Numbered from the stretch's first letter, positions 15,968 to 24,911 are shown. The stretch is 38,519 nt of DNA from Pseudomonas orientalis (GCF_022807995.1 NZ_CP094352.1:1-38519); one strand, 5' to 3'. Translations and numbers: made by a program. Notes: generated by a model not told the origin, from the sequence alone.

Positions 15968-16981
15968 GTGACCGGAAGCTTTGAGAGCGATTGCAGGATA
16001 GCCAATGATGAGAACGATATGCAGGAACTGACGAAAAACCATACGAATGATCAGCGTCGGCTCACGGCGGTCGAATTTCAGACGCTGGCCAAGGTTCCAG
16101 CCGCGGTCGAGTGGTTTGCCAACCTGGACAACCCTCGAACACGACGTGCTTACCAAAACGACCTGGAAGACTTCTGTAGTTTTATCGGCTTGGCTTCGGC
16201 CGATGAATTTCGGGTCGTGACCCGATCGCATGTTTTAGCCTGGCGAGCCCACCTCGAGCATCGCGGTTTGGCCGGAGCCACGATCCGGCGCAAATTGGCC
16301 GCGCTGGCCAGCCTCTTTGATCACCTCCTGGAGAACAATGCGATCGCCGGCGGCAATCCAGTGCATGGGGTAAAACGTCCCAGGATAGAAAGCAATGAAG
16401 GCAAGACGCCGGCGTTGGGTGACCACCAGGCGAAGGCGCTGCTCGAGGCGCCGGATGAAACAACACTTAAAGGGCAGCGCGACCGGGCGCTATTGGCTGT
16501 TCTTCTCTATCACGGACTGCGCCGTGAAGAAGCGGCGCTGCTGCAGGTGAGCGACATTCAGGAGCGCCGCGGTATTCAGCATCTGAAGGTTCACGGCAAG
16601 GGCGGCAAGGTGCGATACCTCCCGTTGCACCCGATCGCAGCCGGGCGTATTCATCAGTACCTGGAAAACTCAGAGCATCATCTGGCCGAACGGAAGGTGC
16701 CACTGTTCATGCCGCTGCGAGGTAAATTGACCGGCGCCGGTATCACGGCAAACGGCATCTATGCCGTCGTCACGGCCTACGCGAAAAAGGCCGGGATTGA
16801 GGTCGACGGCCTTGGGGTTCATGGACTCCGAGCAACGGCAGCCACCAACGCCTTGGAGCATGAAGCCGATATCGCCAAGGTCCAGGCCTGGCTGGGTCAT
16901 GCCAACATCAGCACGACCAAGATCTACGATCGGCGGGAGAACCGGCCGGAGGATTCACCCACCTATAAAGTGAAGTATTAA
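15968..16981 (+). CDS. Tyrosine recombinase (XerC/D-like) 1
   Basis: Site-specific recombinase. An N-terminal SAM-like core-binding domain (about residues 40-130, PAAVEWFANLDNPRTRRAYQNDL) is followed by the catalytic domain. All catalytic elements are visible: Arg in YHGLRREEA, Lys in HGKGGKVRYLPLH, His-x-x-Arg in GVHGLRATAAT, the second His in WLGHANIS and Tyr in TTKIYDRRE, so it should be active. The frame opens with GTG at 15968; an ATG at 16019 (MQELTKNH) is an alternative start. It is about 75-80% similar to the second recombinase at 36 kb, in the same orientation. A perfect inverted repeat upstream is its candidate site. Confidence 0.9.
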   Translation: MTGSFESDCRIANDENDMQELTKNHTNDQRRLTAVEFQTLAKVPAAVEWFANLDNPRTRRAYQNDLEDFCSFIGLASADEFRVVTRSHVLAWRAHLEHRGLAGATIRRKLAALASLFDHLLENNAIAGGNPVHGVKRPRIESNEGKTPALGDHQAKALLEAPDETTLKGQRDRALLAVLLYHGLRREEAALLQVSDIQERRGIQHLKVHGKGGKVRYLPLHPIAAGRIHQYLENSEHHLAERKVPLFMPLRGKLTGAGITANGIYAVVTAYAKKAGIEVDGLGVHGLRATAATNALEHEADIAKVQAWLGHANISTTKIYDRRENRPEDSPTYKVKY

Positions 16982-17695
16982 TTGAAGTGATCGAGGCCTA
17001 AGCGGCAGCTCACCCACGCGCACTGCCAAGGATGTGGTGCAACGCTGCCCATGGATGATGACCTTCCACATCGCTGGCTGGACAGGTGTCGGCATGTAGA
17101 AAGGGGCTTTCGCAGTCTTCCAGCGCTTGGCTTTCCATGCAGCCAGTGCATACAGCACGTCCGGCAACGATCGACCATCGACCGTTCCGTTCCTCAACAC
17201 CTCGTTCAGTCTCCACTGTTTCGACTCCTCAGCGTACGTTTGTTAGATGCTGAAGGTAGCGCTGTGCGGGCCGATTTGATACGCCCAAAACCATACCCTT
17301 GTTTGAGTTGTAAGCCATGCGCACCAACCAACAAAGCGACGCCTGTTGGTCGGCTTATTAACGGCAGCTTTCGGCCATAAGCAGACCTTCGCCCGCATAT
17401 TTACGATGCCCTACCGTTCTAATTGGCGTTGCCTCAGAATATCGGTCCACTAGCGGCTGGATGGAACCACCATGCGCATCGTCACAGACTCCCGGCCAAA
17501 CGAAATCCTCAGGCTGGCGTTACGGGAATACGTCCAAGGTGTACCGTACCTCGGCCCCATTTTTCGTTGAAATGATCCATCAAAGATTTATGAGGCGCGG
17601 CGGCTGTATGTTGGCGAAAATATCAGGTGTGTATTCTTCTGGTTTGCGCCACTGACAAAGCCAGTGGCGTAAGCCAGCCTATTAATTATTTGACG
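16982..17695. other. Gene-poor stretch with a possible gene remnant
   Basis: The minus strand at 16955-17214 has a protein-like open frame (GTG start, NGTVDGRSLPDVLYALAAW...MWKVIIHGQR) whose end runs into the 3' end of recombinase 1. It may be the remnant of a gene overrun by that recombinase; I do not recognise it. The rest (17260-17695) contains pseudomonad-type intergenic sequence and no supported gene. Confidence 0.35.
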
Positions 17696-18076
17696 TTACG
17701 GCTTGGCAACGTGCCAGACTTGGTTGACGCCGTCACCGGTTGTATCCCCTGGCTTGGTATCTTTGACCCAGCTGTAAAGTGGCATGCCTTTGTATGCCCA
17801 TTGTTTTGTGCCATCGTCTCGAGTGATGACAGAGTAATCATGACCCGCTTTCGCGTCTGCGGATACCGGTAGAGGTGGCCAGTTTGAAGCGCATGGCCCA
17901 TTGCAGACCGACTTGCCCGAGGTGTCCTTACCGAAGGTATAAAGAGTCATACCTTTTGCGTCTACGAGTACTTTTCCCTTGTCCGTTTCAGCAAGCTTGA
18001 CTGGCGCATCGGCGAGCGCCAAACCCGACATGCAGCTGGCGGCAACAGCGACGGTGAGAATCATCTTTTTGAACAT
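17696..18076 (-). CDS. Secreted COG4315-type protein (lipoprotein_15 repeats)
   Basis: A signal peptide (MFKKMILTVAVAASCMSGLALA) is followed by two copies of the short repeat typical of this family: VDAKGMTLYTFGKDTSGKSVCNGPCASNWPPL and AYKGMPLYSWVKDTKPGDTTGDGV..WHV. Cys residues in VCNGPC may form a disulphide. A lipobox is at best weak, so it could be periplasmic or a lipoprotein. AAAGGA precedes the ATG. The molecular role of the family is unknown. It lies downstream of the YVTN beta-propeller gene on the same strand, and both may belong to the LysR/TDT module. Confidence 0.85.
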   Translation of the reverse strand: MFKKMILTVAVAASCMSGLALADAPVKLAETDKGKVLVDAKGMTLYTFGKDTSGKSVCNGPCASNWPPLPVSADAKAGHDYSVITRDDGTKQWAYKGMPLYSWVKDTKPGDTTGDGVNQVWHVAKP

Positions 18077-18405
18077 ATGTATTTCCTTTGGTCATTTTTA
18101 ATTTTTAGAAGACCCACCTGCCTCTGAAACGGCAAGCGATCAGACAATAGACGAGCCACAAACAGGTTAATTCGACTCCATAGAAAAAACGTCCCGATAT
18201 CATTTTTTGCTGGAATGCTGGGCTCTCCCCCCCCCCGGACCCTGTGCCTTCCTCAATTGAGCAAAGCGACGCTCACGGTCAAGCATCATTGGCTCATCTC
18301 AATGAGCGACGGCGATCCATCATCCAGGACTCATCATTTTCACTCATTATTATTCACTTGGTCGTGGAGTATCAGCAGGCCCCCATGAAGGCCTGCGCTG
18401 TTCAA
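18077..18405. other. Intergenic region with C-tract and hairpin
   Basis: Contains a run of ten C (about 18227-18236) and a hairpin GCAGGC/GCCTGC (18375-18396) just after the beta-propeller gene, possibly its terminator although no T-run follows. No supported gene. Confidence 0.4.
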
Positions 18406-19398
18406 TCAGTCGGCCTTGAGCGTCGACACCACCTTGTTGCTGGCGAGATCGACTGTGGAGATACTCAAGTCCTCATTGAGGACATACGCCTTCGACTTGT
18501 CTTTGGTGAAGACAATGGCCTGGCGGGGTGCCTTCAAACCGGTCACAGTGGTGGTCACTTTCAGCGTTTTGGTGTCGATCACTGAAAGGCTGTTGTCACC
18601 GAGGTTACCCGAGTAGACGTGCAGCCCGTCTGGAGTGAGGGCTGCGCCGTAGGGGTCTTTGCCAACAATGACGGTGGTTGTGATGGCGCGTTTTTGAGTG
18701 TCGACAACTGCGATGCTGTTACTGCCGCTGTTAGCCGCGTACAGCGTATTGCCGTCCGCCGATATGGAGATGGCGCGCAACTTGTTGAAGCCAGTGATCT
18801 CACCTTCAATCGTATTGGTCTTGCTGTCGACCAAGGTAATTTTGTCCCCAAGAAAGTTGGTGACATAGACGGTTTTGCCGTCAGGACTTACTCGGATGCC
18901 CTGGCGCGGTTGGGAGAAGCCAGGTACCACAGCTACTGGCCGCTGGTGATCAAGGTCAATGACCGACAGCGTGCTGGCCGCTTCATTGTTGACGTAGAGC
19001 AGGCTTCCGTCCTTGCTGAGTGTGGTACCAAAAGCACCTGCGCCCAACGGAATATCTGCGATCACTTTTAAAGTCTTGGTGTCAATCTTGCGCACGACCC
19101 CCAAACTGCTGTCGGAGAGGTAGAACACATCGCCAGTTGGCGAAAACACAATATTTCGCGGCGTGACGTAGCCGGTGAGAACCTGGCGAACCTTACCGGT
19201 TTTCAAATCATAAACCACTACATCTGGACGCTGACTGTAAGAGACCACCGCCGTCGTTTCATCAGGGCTGACGGCCAGCGAGTTGTTGTGAATATCGCCG
19301 TCAAACGTCCAGCGATCTTGCGCGGCCCACGCGCTCATCGATGCGGCCAACGCAACACCCAACGTCAGGGCTGTGACGGTTTTCTTTATCACATTCAT
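18406..19398 (-). CDS. Periplasmic YVTN-type beta-propeller protein (YncE-like)
   Basis: A signal peptide (MNVIKKTVTALTLGVALAASMSAWA) is followed by about seven repeats of roughly 40-45 residues with the YVTN signature (SPDGKTVYVTNFLGDKITLVD, SADGNTLYAANSGSNSIAVVD, TPDGLHVYSGNLGDNSLSVID). It forms a single seven-bladed propeller filling the 330-aa protein. I start at the ATG with GAGGAA upstream; the frame extends 21 codons further without support. The role of YncE-like proteins is not settled. An ACCTGT/ATAGGT inverted repeat about 140 bp upstream may be an operator. Confidence 0.88.
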   Translation of the reverse strand: MNVIKKTVTALTLGVALAASMSAWAAQDRWTFDGDIHNNSLAVSPDETTAVVSYSQRPDVVVYDLKTGKVRQVLTGYVTPRNIVFSPTGDVFYLSDSSLGVVRKIDTKTLKVIADIPLGAGAFGTTLSKDGSLLYVNNEAASTLSVIDLDHQRPVAVVPGFSQPRQGIRVSPDGKTVYVTNFLGDKITLVDSKTNTIEGEITGFNKLRAISISADGNTLYAANSGSNSIAVVDTQKRAITTTVIVGKDPYGAALTPDGLHVYSGNLGDNSLSVIDTKTLKVTTTVTGLKAPRQAIVFTKDKSKAYVLNEDLSISTVDLASNKVVSTLKAD

Positions 19399-19555
19399 CA
19401 GAATTTCCTCATAGGGTAAGCAAGGCACCCAGTCGCGCCTTGGCATATACAACTCGTTCATCGCTGCAGGGCAATGAGTTGACTTTATGCGTCGTTGATA
19501 AATTCCGGAAACAACTTGTTTTGGTAGCTCTTACCTGTTTTATAAATAGGTCTAG

Positions 19556-20452
19556 CTACTCCTGGCTCACGAATTGACTGCATTTTTCCCAGAATCGCTC
19601 AAGCCCAGGCGAGATGTATTTGTCCCGGTGACGGATCAGAAAAAAACGTCGGGTCAGTGCAGGCAACGCGTGCGGCAGTTCAACCAAGACTTCAGAGGCC
19701 AGTAGATCCCGAACGACCCAGCGGGACAGGCAACTGATGCCGATGCCTTGTGCGAGGGTATGCTTGATGGCCTCTGAACTGCCGATCTGGCGCGTTTCGG
19801 CGAGATCGTGCAAATGACGCAGCAGCAATTGTTCGACTTCTTCACGGGTACCAGAACCTGGCTCGCGCAGTAGCCATTCAGCGGTACGAAGATCATCAAG
19901 TGTGACCTGCTGCTTTAGTGCCAAGGGGTGCCGTTGGCCTGCGGCAATAAGCAACTCATCAATTAGCCAAGGCTCGGCACTGAGTTCGGGCAGGTGGCAA
20001 GGCCCCTCGATCAGGCCCATATCAATCTCGAAATCAGCGACTCTTCTTGCGATAGCCATGCTGTTGGCCATGTCGACATCGACCCTCAAATGTGGTGTTG
20101 ATTGACGTAGCTCACCGAGAATCAATGGCAGAACATAATTGCCTATCGTGGTACTGCATCCTACCCGCAAGCGTGTCTTCAGCCCGGCATGGCCGGGTAA
20201 GAAACTGGCCTCTATCTGTTGTGCATTCTCAAGCATCCTTCTGGCTTGAGGCAGTAAGGCATGGCCGTTATCGTTCAGCACTAAACGCTTGCCTACACGG
20301 TCGAACAGCCTGGTATCCAAGGCGCTTTCCAACTCGTTCAGTGCGGCGCTGGTTGCAGATTGGGACAGTGACACCGAAATGGCGGCGCTGGTGGTGCTAC
20401 CGTGCTGCGCGACGGCGCAGAAAATTTGTAGCTGGCGTAGGCTTAGCTTCAT
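19556..20452 (-). CDS. LysR-family transcriptional regulator
   Basis: 298 aa, the standard LysR length. N-terminal helix-turn-helix (MKLSLRQLQIFCAVAQHGSTTSAAISVSLSQSATSAALNELESALDTRLFDR) and a type 2 periplasmic-binding fold effector domain from about residue 90 (LRVGCSTTIGNYVLPLILGE). It is most like the YeiE/CysB-side subgroup. AAGG lies before the ATG. It is divergent from a TDT-type exporter, with a palindrome in the gap, so it most likely controls that exporter and itself. The inducer is unknown; sulfite or another small anion is a guess from the exporter family. Confidence 0.92.
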   Translation of the reverse strand: MKLSLRQLQIFCAVAQHGSTTSAAISVSLSQSATSAALNELESALDTRLFDRVGKRLVLNDNGHALLPQARRMLENAQQIEASFLPGHAGLKTRLRVGCSTTIGNYVLPLILGELRQSTPHLRVDVDMANSMAIARRVADFEIDMGLIEGPCHLPELSAEPWLIDELLIAAGQRHPLALKQQVTLDDLRTAEWLLREPGSGTREEVEQLLLRHLHDLAETRQIGSSEAIKHTLAQGIGISCLSRWVVRDLLASEVLVELPHALPALTRRFFLIRHRDKYISPGLERFWEKCSQFVSQE

Positions 20453-20467
20453 GTAATCTACCTTCTT

Positions 20468-20488
20468 TATAGGTCATATAAACCTATA
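20468..20488. promoter_or_regulatory. LysR-type operator palindrome
   Basis: TATAGGT-catataa-ACCTATA, a perfect 7-bp inverted repeat in the LysR/TDT intergenic region, 16 bp upstream of the LysR gene. Similar half-sites in the opposite arrangement (ACCTGT-N7-ATAGGT) occur near 19535-19555, upstream of the beta-propeller gene. Confidence 0.55.
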
Positions 20489-20569
20489 CTATCCGTTTTT
20501 ACCGCTATTCCCATCAAGCTATACTTCAACCATGTCATATCGAAGGCACACTGAAGCGGGAGCGCGAAA

Positions 20570-21739
20570 ATGAGTGAGACACGACTCGCAGCTATAATGG
20601 GCGGCAGCCATCCACTGGCGGCTTTGTCCAATCCACGAGAAGCGATCCGGCAGTTCACACCCAACTGGTTCGCCGCCACGATGGGCACCGGGATTCTGGC
20701 GCTGGCTCTGGGCCAACTGCCCTTTGTTGCGCAGTGGCCCAAAGCGTTAGGGGAAGCCTTGTGGTTTTTTAATATCGTGCTGTTTTGCCTGTTTACGCTG
20801 ATGTACGCGAGCCGTTGGGTATTGTTCTTCGATGAGGCCAAACAGATCTTCGGCCACTCCACTGTATCGATGTTTTTTGGAACTATCCCCATGGGATTGG
20901 CGACCATCATCAACGGTTTTCTCCTTTATGGTTTGCCACGCTGGGGGGGTGGGGTAGTCGCTTTAGCCGAAGTGTTGTGGTGGATCGATGTCACCATGGC
21001 ATTGGCCTGCGGGGTGCTGATCCCGTATATGATGTTTACTCGCCAGCAGCACAGCATTGATCAGATGACAGCGGTATGGCTGCTGCCAGTAGTTGCGGCT
21101 GAGGTGGCTGCCGCCAGTGGCGGTCTATTGGCTCCGCACCTCGCTGATGCGAGCGCACAGTTCACCATGCTCATCACCAGCTACGTGCTGTGGGCCTACT
21201 CGGTGCCCGTCGCCTTGAGCATACTGGTGATCCTGTTACTGCGCATGGCTCTGCACAAACTACCTCATGAAAGCATGGCAGCATCGAGCTGGCTGTCTTT
21301 AGGGCCGATCGGTACCGGGGCTTTGGGGATGTTGCTGCTGGGCAACGATGCTCCAGCAATCTTTGCTGCCCATGGAATGGCAAGCATCGGCGGCGTAGCC
21401 GAGGGCATTGGCTTGATCGGTGGTGTGCTGTTCTGGGGGCTGGGATTGTGGTGGATGGTATTGGCGCTGCTAATTACCGGGCGCTACTTCAGGGAGGGCA
21501 TTCCCTTCAACCTCGGCTGGTGGGGCTTCACCTTTCCGCTGGGAGTGTACGCCGTAACAACCCTCAAATTGGGCTCTATGCTGCACCTCACGTTCTTTAG
21601 CTTCTTTGGCGTGGTGCTGGTGTTGATGCTGACTGTCATGTGGATGATCGTCGCGGCTAAAACCCTGGCTGGTGCCTATCGCGGCAACTTGTTCGTCTCG
21701 CCGTGTATCCACTCGCTGAGCAAGGCGAGCAAAACCTGA
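20570..21739 (+). CDS. TDT-family (TehA/SLAC1-like) anion exporter
   Basis: 389-aa integral membrane protein with about ten hydrophobic spans. The family entry motif FTPNWFAATMGTGILALAL (about residues 28-46) is typical of the tellurite-resistance/dicarboxylate/sulfite (TDT) family, and FNLGWWGFTFPLGVYA near residue 315 is its conserved C-terminal signature. Such proteins move sulfite, malate or other small anions. GGGAG precedes the ATG. It is divergent from the LysR gene. Its end faces the UDG-like gene, leaving 8 bp between the two convergent genes. Confidence 0.88.
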   Translation: MSETRLAAIMGGSHPLAALSNPREAIRQFTPNWFAATMGTGILALALGQLPFVAQWPKALGEALWFFNIVLFCLFTLMYASRWVLFFDEAKQIFGHSTVSMFFGTIPMGLATIINGFLLYGLPRWGGGVVALAEVLWWIDVTMALACGVLIPYMMFTRQQHSIDQMTAVWLLPVVAAEVAAASGGLLAPHLADASAQFTMLITSYVLWAYSVPVALSILVILLLRMALHKLPHESMAASSWLSLGPIGTGALGMLLLGNDAPAIFAAHGMASIGGVAEGIGLIGGVLFWGLGLWWMVLALLITGRYFREGIPFNLGWWGFTFPLGVYAVTTLKLGSMLHLTFFSFFGVVLVLMLTVMWMIVAAKTLAGAYRGNLFVSPCIHSLSKASKT

Positions 21740-21747
21740 GCCTTTGG

Positions 21748-22350
21748 CTACTTGATCGACTGTTTGGCGTGACGCAGTGTGGACAAAATGCGCTGCCTAA
21801 CATTCGGGTGAGTGCAAACGGAAAGGGGGCTTGGGTGTGGCATTTCCAGCAATGAAAAATTAGGGAAGGCGAGCCGAACACGCGGTATGGCTTTCTGGGC
21901 AACACGTCCGGCAAACACGATAGTGACGAGATCAGGGAAAAGCGTCAGTAGCGTGATCAGCATCTCGATACCTTCCTCAATTTGCGCTCTGCGGAGCGGA
22001 CCCTTGGGCTTATCGAGATCTGGTAACCAAGGGTACAAATTCCAAAGGACGGTTTTGTGACGTGCCAGTCCAACCTGCTCAATGAAACCTTTCAGGTTGC
22101 GTTGTGCAGGCCCCGGATTGTCTCTTGAGACATACCGTGGAAGACTGACCGTTCGAGCGGGCGATTCCAACAAGATCAATACCCTTGCGAAGACGCCGCC
22201 ATCCAGTGGATCGAAATACGGTAATGTTCTTTCGCCCGTGGACTGGGCCATTACCCAGCGCGTCAATTCAGCAGTTTTCGGCAGCAGCAAAAAGTCTTCT
22301 CTTACCTTAAGAGAAATTTCCTGCTCTGCGCTTTTCTGATTGAGTAACAC
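21748..22350 (-). CDS. Uracil-DNA-glycosylase-like protein
   Basis: 200-aa protein with a UDG-superfamily pattern: a strand plus LLESPA near residues 58-65 (compare GEAPG), RDNPGPAQRNL near 79-88, VLWNLYPW near 104-111, IVFAGRVAQK near 146-155 and MPHPSPLS near 170-177 (the HPS loop). A DNA-repair role is plausible but the activity is not certain because the key loops are divergent. The GTG start overlaps the original stop codon of ppa (TAGTG) and has AGGAGG at good spacing, so it was the last, translationally coupled gene of the fluoride operon. A 611-bp insertion now separates it from the body of ppa. Confidence 0.62.
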   Translation of the reverse strand: MLLNQKSAEQEISLKVREDFLLLPKTAELTRWVMAQSTGERTLPYFDPLDGGVFARVLILLESPARTVSLPRYVSRDNPGPAQRNLKGFIEQVGLARHKTVLWNLYPWLPDLDKPKGPLRRAQIEEGIEMLITLLTLFPDLVTIVFAGRVAQKAIPRVRLAFPNFSLLEMPHPSPLSVCTHPNVRQRILSTLRHAKQSIK

Positions 22351-22454
22351 TACTTGGAAGCCTCCTTCTTCAGGTTATAGGCCGCTACCGATTTACGAAT
22401 ATCTTCCCGCGCTTCGTCTGCGCTCCCCCAGCGGCCCATTTTCACCCACTTACC
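22350..22454 (-). pseudogene. ppa: Displaced 3' end of ppa
   Basis: Read from the 6-bp target duplication, this stretch continues the pyrophosphatase frame as GKWVKMGRWGSADEAREDIR and on to AYNLKKEASK, then TAG. It matches the usual C-terminus of family I pyrophosphatases (GKWVKVEGW...). Joined to the 151 codons before the insertion it restores a 183-aa enzyme. Confidence 0.92.
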
Positions 22455-23065
22455 TGTAACGACCTGCAATCGAAATGGCACCGACCTGCAATCATCGCGT
22501 TTTTCGACCGGGATTGATTGCGTCTATCCGGCACTGCGAACCAGCATTGACTGCAAACGAACCTGCATCCAGCCACTTCGACCTGCAATCGAGCGCAACC
22601 GACCAGGATTAAATGCGACTGAAAAACCGATGATTTAGCGTCCATCAAACAGTGGTCTTCAGGAGCTGGGCTAAGTGCACATTCTGTTTCGTTACTCCCA
22701 AACCCTGTGTTCCAGAGCACCATAGTGGCGGTCACAAGATTCAGTCCTCTACCCCAATAGCGCTTTTGTCTCTTTAGGCTCTAGATTTTGTGAAAGTACT
22801 ATATCAAAAATGAAAATCAACCCTATTGAGACATAAAAAACGCCTCAGACACGCGTCCCGCAAGGGTGTACTCGAATGAGACAGAAACAGCGTGCGCTCA
22901 CTCGCAGTCAATTCCGGTTCATGACGGTCGATTGCAGGTCGGATCAGATGAATGCAGGTTCATTCGCAAATAATCTCGGTCTGCTGGCTCGGATAGACGC
23001 AATTAATCCCGGTCGAAAAATGCGATGATTGCAGGTCGAGACCATTTCGATTGCAGGCCGCTACA
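22455..23065. mobile_element. 611-bp non-autonomous transposable element inserted in ppa
   Basis: The ends are TGTAACGACCTGCAATCG and, inverted, TGTAGCGGCCTGCAATCG. The two terminal regions, about 80 bp or more, are near-identical inverted repeats, and similarity continues more loosely to about 150 bp. Each end carries three copies of a CGACCTGCAATC motif plus CGACCGGGATT motifs, like multiple transposase-binding sites. The element is flanked by CTTACC on both sides (22449-22454 and 23066-23071). There is no transposase gene, so it is MITE-like and depends on a helper in trans. TGT...ACA ends with iterated subterminal sites recall IS21, IS481 or Tn7/Tn402-type elements; I cannot assign the family. 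Confidence 0.9.
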
Positions 23066-23518
23066 CTTACCCGGCTCTAACGCTTTGTAGTTTTCGAAGA
23101 AGTGCTGAATCTGTGCGAGGAGTAACGCAGGGAGGTCAGAGCATTCCTTTACATTGCTGTACATAGAGCTGAGTTTTTCATGAGGCACTGCGATTACCTT
23201 GGCATCCGCACCAGCTTCGTCCGTCATGTACATCACACCTACTGGGCGACTGCGGATGACAACGCCAGGTGATACCGGGTAAGGGCAAATCACGAGGACG
23301 TCCAAAGGATCGCCGTCATCGCTCAAGGTATTTGGAATGAACCCGTAGTTAGCCGGGTAGAACATCGGCGTGCTGAGGAAGCGATCAACGAAGATCTGTC
23401 CACTTGGCTTGTCCACCTCGTACTTGATCGGCGAGTGGTTTGCAGGAATCTCGATAACGGTGAAGAAGTCATCGGGGATCGCGTTACCAGCTGGAATATC
23501 CGTGTAGCTCATGCTCAT
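23003..23518 (-). CDS. ppa: Inorganic pyrophosphatase, C-terminus altered by insertion
   Basis: Family I soluble pyrophosphatase (PPi to 2 Pi), a known fluoride target. The active-site elements are intact: VIEIPANHSPIKYEVDK, FYPANYG, DGDPLDVLV (catalytic aspartates) and MTDEAGADAKVIAV, then HFFENYKALEPGK. After that Lys (residue 151) the frame enters the transposable element and ends with 20 unrelated residues starting CSGLQSKW. The normal last 32 residues lie downstream at 22350-22454. The lost part is a C-terminal strand/helix outside the active site, so activity may be reduced rather than absent. It is downstream of eno in the fluoride operon and is likely a second copy beside a chromosomal one. 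Confidence 0.92.
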   Translation of the reverse strand: MSMSYTDIPAGNAIPDDFFTVIEIPANHSPIKYEVDKPSGQIFVDRFLSTPMFYPANYGFIPNTLSDDGDPLDVLVICPYPVSPGVVIRSRPVGVMYMTDEAGADAKVIAVPHEKLSSMYSNVKECSDLPALLLAQIQHFFENYKALEPGKCSGLQSKWSRPAIIAFFDRD

Positions 23519-23627
23519 ATCTCCAAGCGTCTAGGAAAGGCCAATGCCACTGACGTTTTTGCCAACAGCTATACGTGGTTCGTTTTTTTACGGTAACCAG
23601 TCCAACAGGTTTACCGGCGATAGGCCG

Positions 23628-24911
23628 TCAGCGCACGAATGCATCATGTCCTGCATAAAACGCACGGCTGCCAAGATCCTCTTCTATTCGCAGAAACTGA
23701 TTGTATTTCTCGACCCGCTCCCCCCGGCATGGAGCTCCTGTCTTGAGATGGCCAGTCCCCATCGCGACAGTCAGATCAGCGATGGAGCTGTCCACCGTCT
23801 CCCCGCTACGATGAGAAACCATCGCCCCCCAATTTGCCCCATAGGCCATTTCGATGGCGGCTTTGGTCTCAGTCAGCGTTCCGATTTGATTAGGTTTGAT
23901 CAATACGGCATTGGCGACGTTTTCTGTGATGCCTCGCTGAATCCGTTCGACATTGGTGACAAATAGGTCATCTCCAACCAACTCGATCCGGTCACCCAGA
24001 GCTGCATTCAATAGCTTCCAGCCTGACCAATCGTCTTCCGCGAGTCCATCTTCCAGTACCGCAATCGGATACTTGTCGACCCAGGAGGAATAGAGATTAA
24101 TCAGCTCTTGAGCATCGACCTTACGACCCTCAGAGCGCAGATGGTAAAGGCCGTTTTCATAGAAGCCGCTGGATGCTGGATCGATAGCGATCTCGATCTG
24201 AGATCCAGGGGTGTAACCAGCCCTCTCGATTGCCTTGATGATCAGCTCAATGGCGTCTGAGTTTTTCTTGAGTGCCGGCGCAAAGCCGCCCTCATCTCCG
24301 ACCGCTGTTGAATAGCCGGCGTCCTTAAGCACCGCTTTCAGCTCGTGGTACACCTCGGAGCCCCATCGCAAGGCTTCCTTGAAACTGCCAGCCCCTGTAG
24401 GTGCAATCATGAATTCCTGAAAGTCAGGGCCTTGCCAGTTGGCGTGAACACCGCCATTGAGAATATTGAACATCGGGACGGGCATTCTTGCTGCTTGCTC
24501 GCCGCCCAGATATTGGAACAAGGGCAAGTTCAGCGCAGAAGCCGCCGCTCTGGCAACGGCGAGGCTCACGCCCAAGATCGCGTTTCCTCCAAGCCTGGAT
24601 TTATCAGAGGTTCCATCCAGCTTAATCATCAAATGATCAATTTGTTCCTGGTCAATCGCATTCATGCCCCTCAGAGACTCAAGTATTTCGGTATTCACAT
24701 TGCTAACGGCCTTTAACACTCCCTTGCCGGAGTACCGCTGTGTATCTTTGTCACGCAACTCAACTGCTTCGTGAGCGCCTGTAGAGGCACCGGACGGTAC
24801 TGAAGCCCGGCCCATGGCGCCGCACTCCAAGGTGACGTCGACTTCAACGGTAGGGTTACCGCGTGAATCGAGAATTTCACGTGCATGAATGGCCTGGATT
24901 TGCGTTTTCAT
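23628..24911 (-). CDS. eno: Enolase (accessory copy)
   Basis: 427-aa phosphopyruvate hydratase (2-phosphoglycerate to phosphoenolpyruvate). It starts MKTQIQAIHAREILDSRGNPTVEVDV and has VPSGASTG, the three metal-ligand regions (IDPASSGFY, LEDGLAEDDW, GDDLFVTN), the catalytic Lys in KPNQIGTLTE and SHRSGETVD. All look intact. GGAGA precedes the ATG. Enolase is strongly inhibited by fluoride with phosphate, and enolase genes are known to be associated with fluoride riboswitches. Here it sits between membrane-protein genes and ppa in the fluoride operon, so it probably supplies extra or fluoride-tolerant enzyme. Confidence 0.97.
   Translation of the reverse strand: MKTQIQAIHAREILDSRGNPTVEVDVTLECGAMGRASVPSGASTGAHEAVELRDKDTQRYSGKGVLKAVSNVNTEILESLRGMNAIDQEQIDHLMIKLDGTSDKSRLGGNAILGVSLAVARAAASALNLPLFQYLGGEQAARMPVPMFNILNGGVHANWQGPDFQEFMIAPTGAGSFKEALRWGSEVYHELKAVLKDAGYSTAVGDEGGFAPALKKNSDAIELIIKAIERAGYTPGSQIEIAIDPASSGFYENGLYHLRSEGRKVDAQELINLYSSWVDKYPIAVLEDGLAEDDWSGWKLLNAALGDRIELVGDDLFVTNVERIQRGITENVANAVLIKPNQIGTLTETKAAIEMAYGANWGAMVSHRSGETVDSSIADLTVAMGTGHLKTGAPCRGERVEKYNQFLRIEEDLGSRAFYAGHDAFVR

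Noticed and set aside
18227..18236. Ten-C tract as a phase-variation switch
   Set aside because: It is in an intergenic region and not in a promoter spacer or reading frame that I can identify.
22442..22735. 97-codon minus-strand frame in the ppa insertion as a transposase fragment
   Set aside because: It spans the terminal inverted repeat and its sequence has no transposase motifs; it is a by-product of the repeats.
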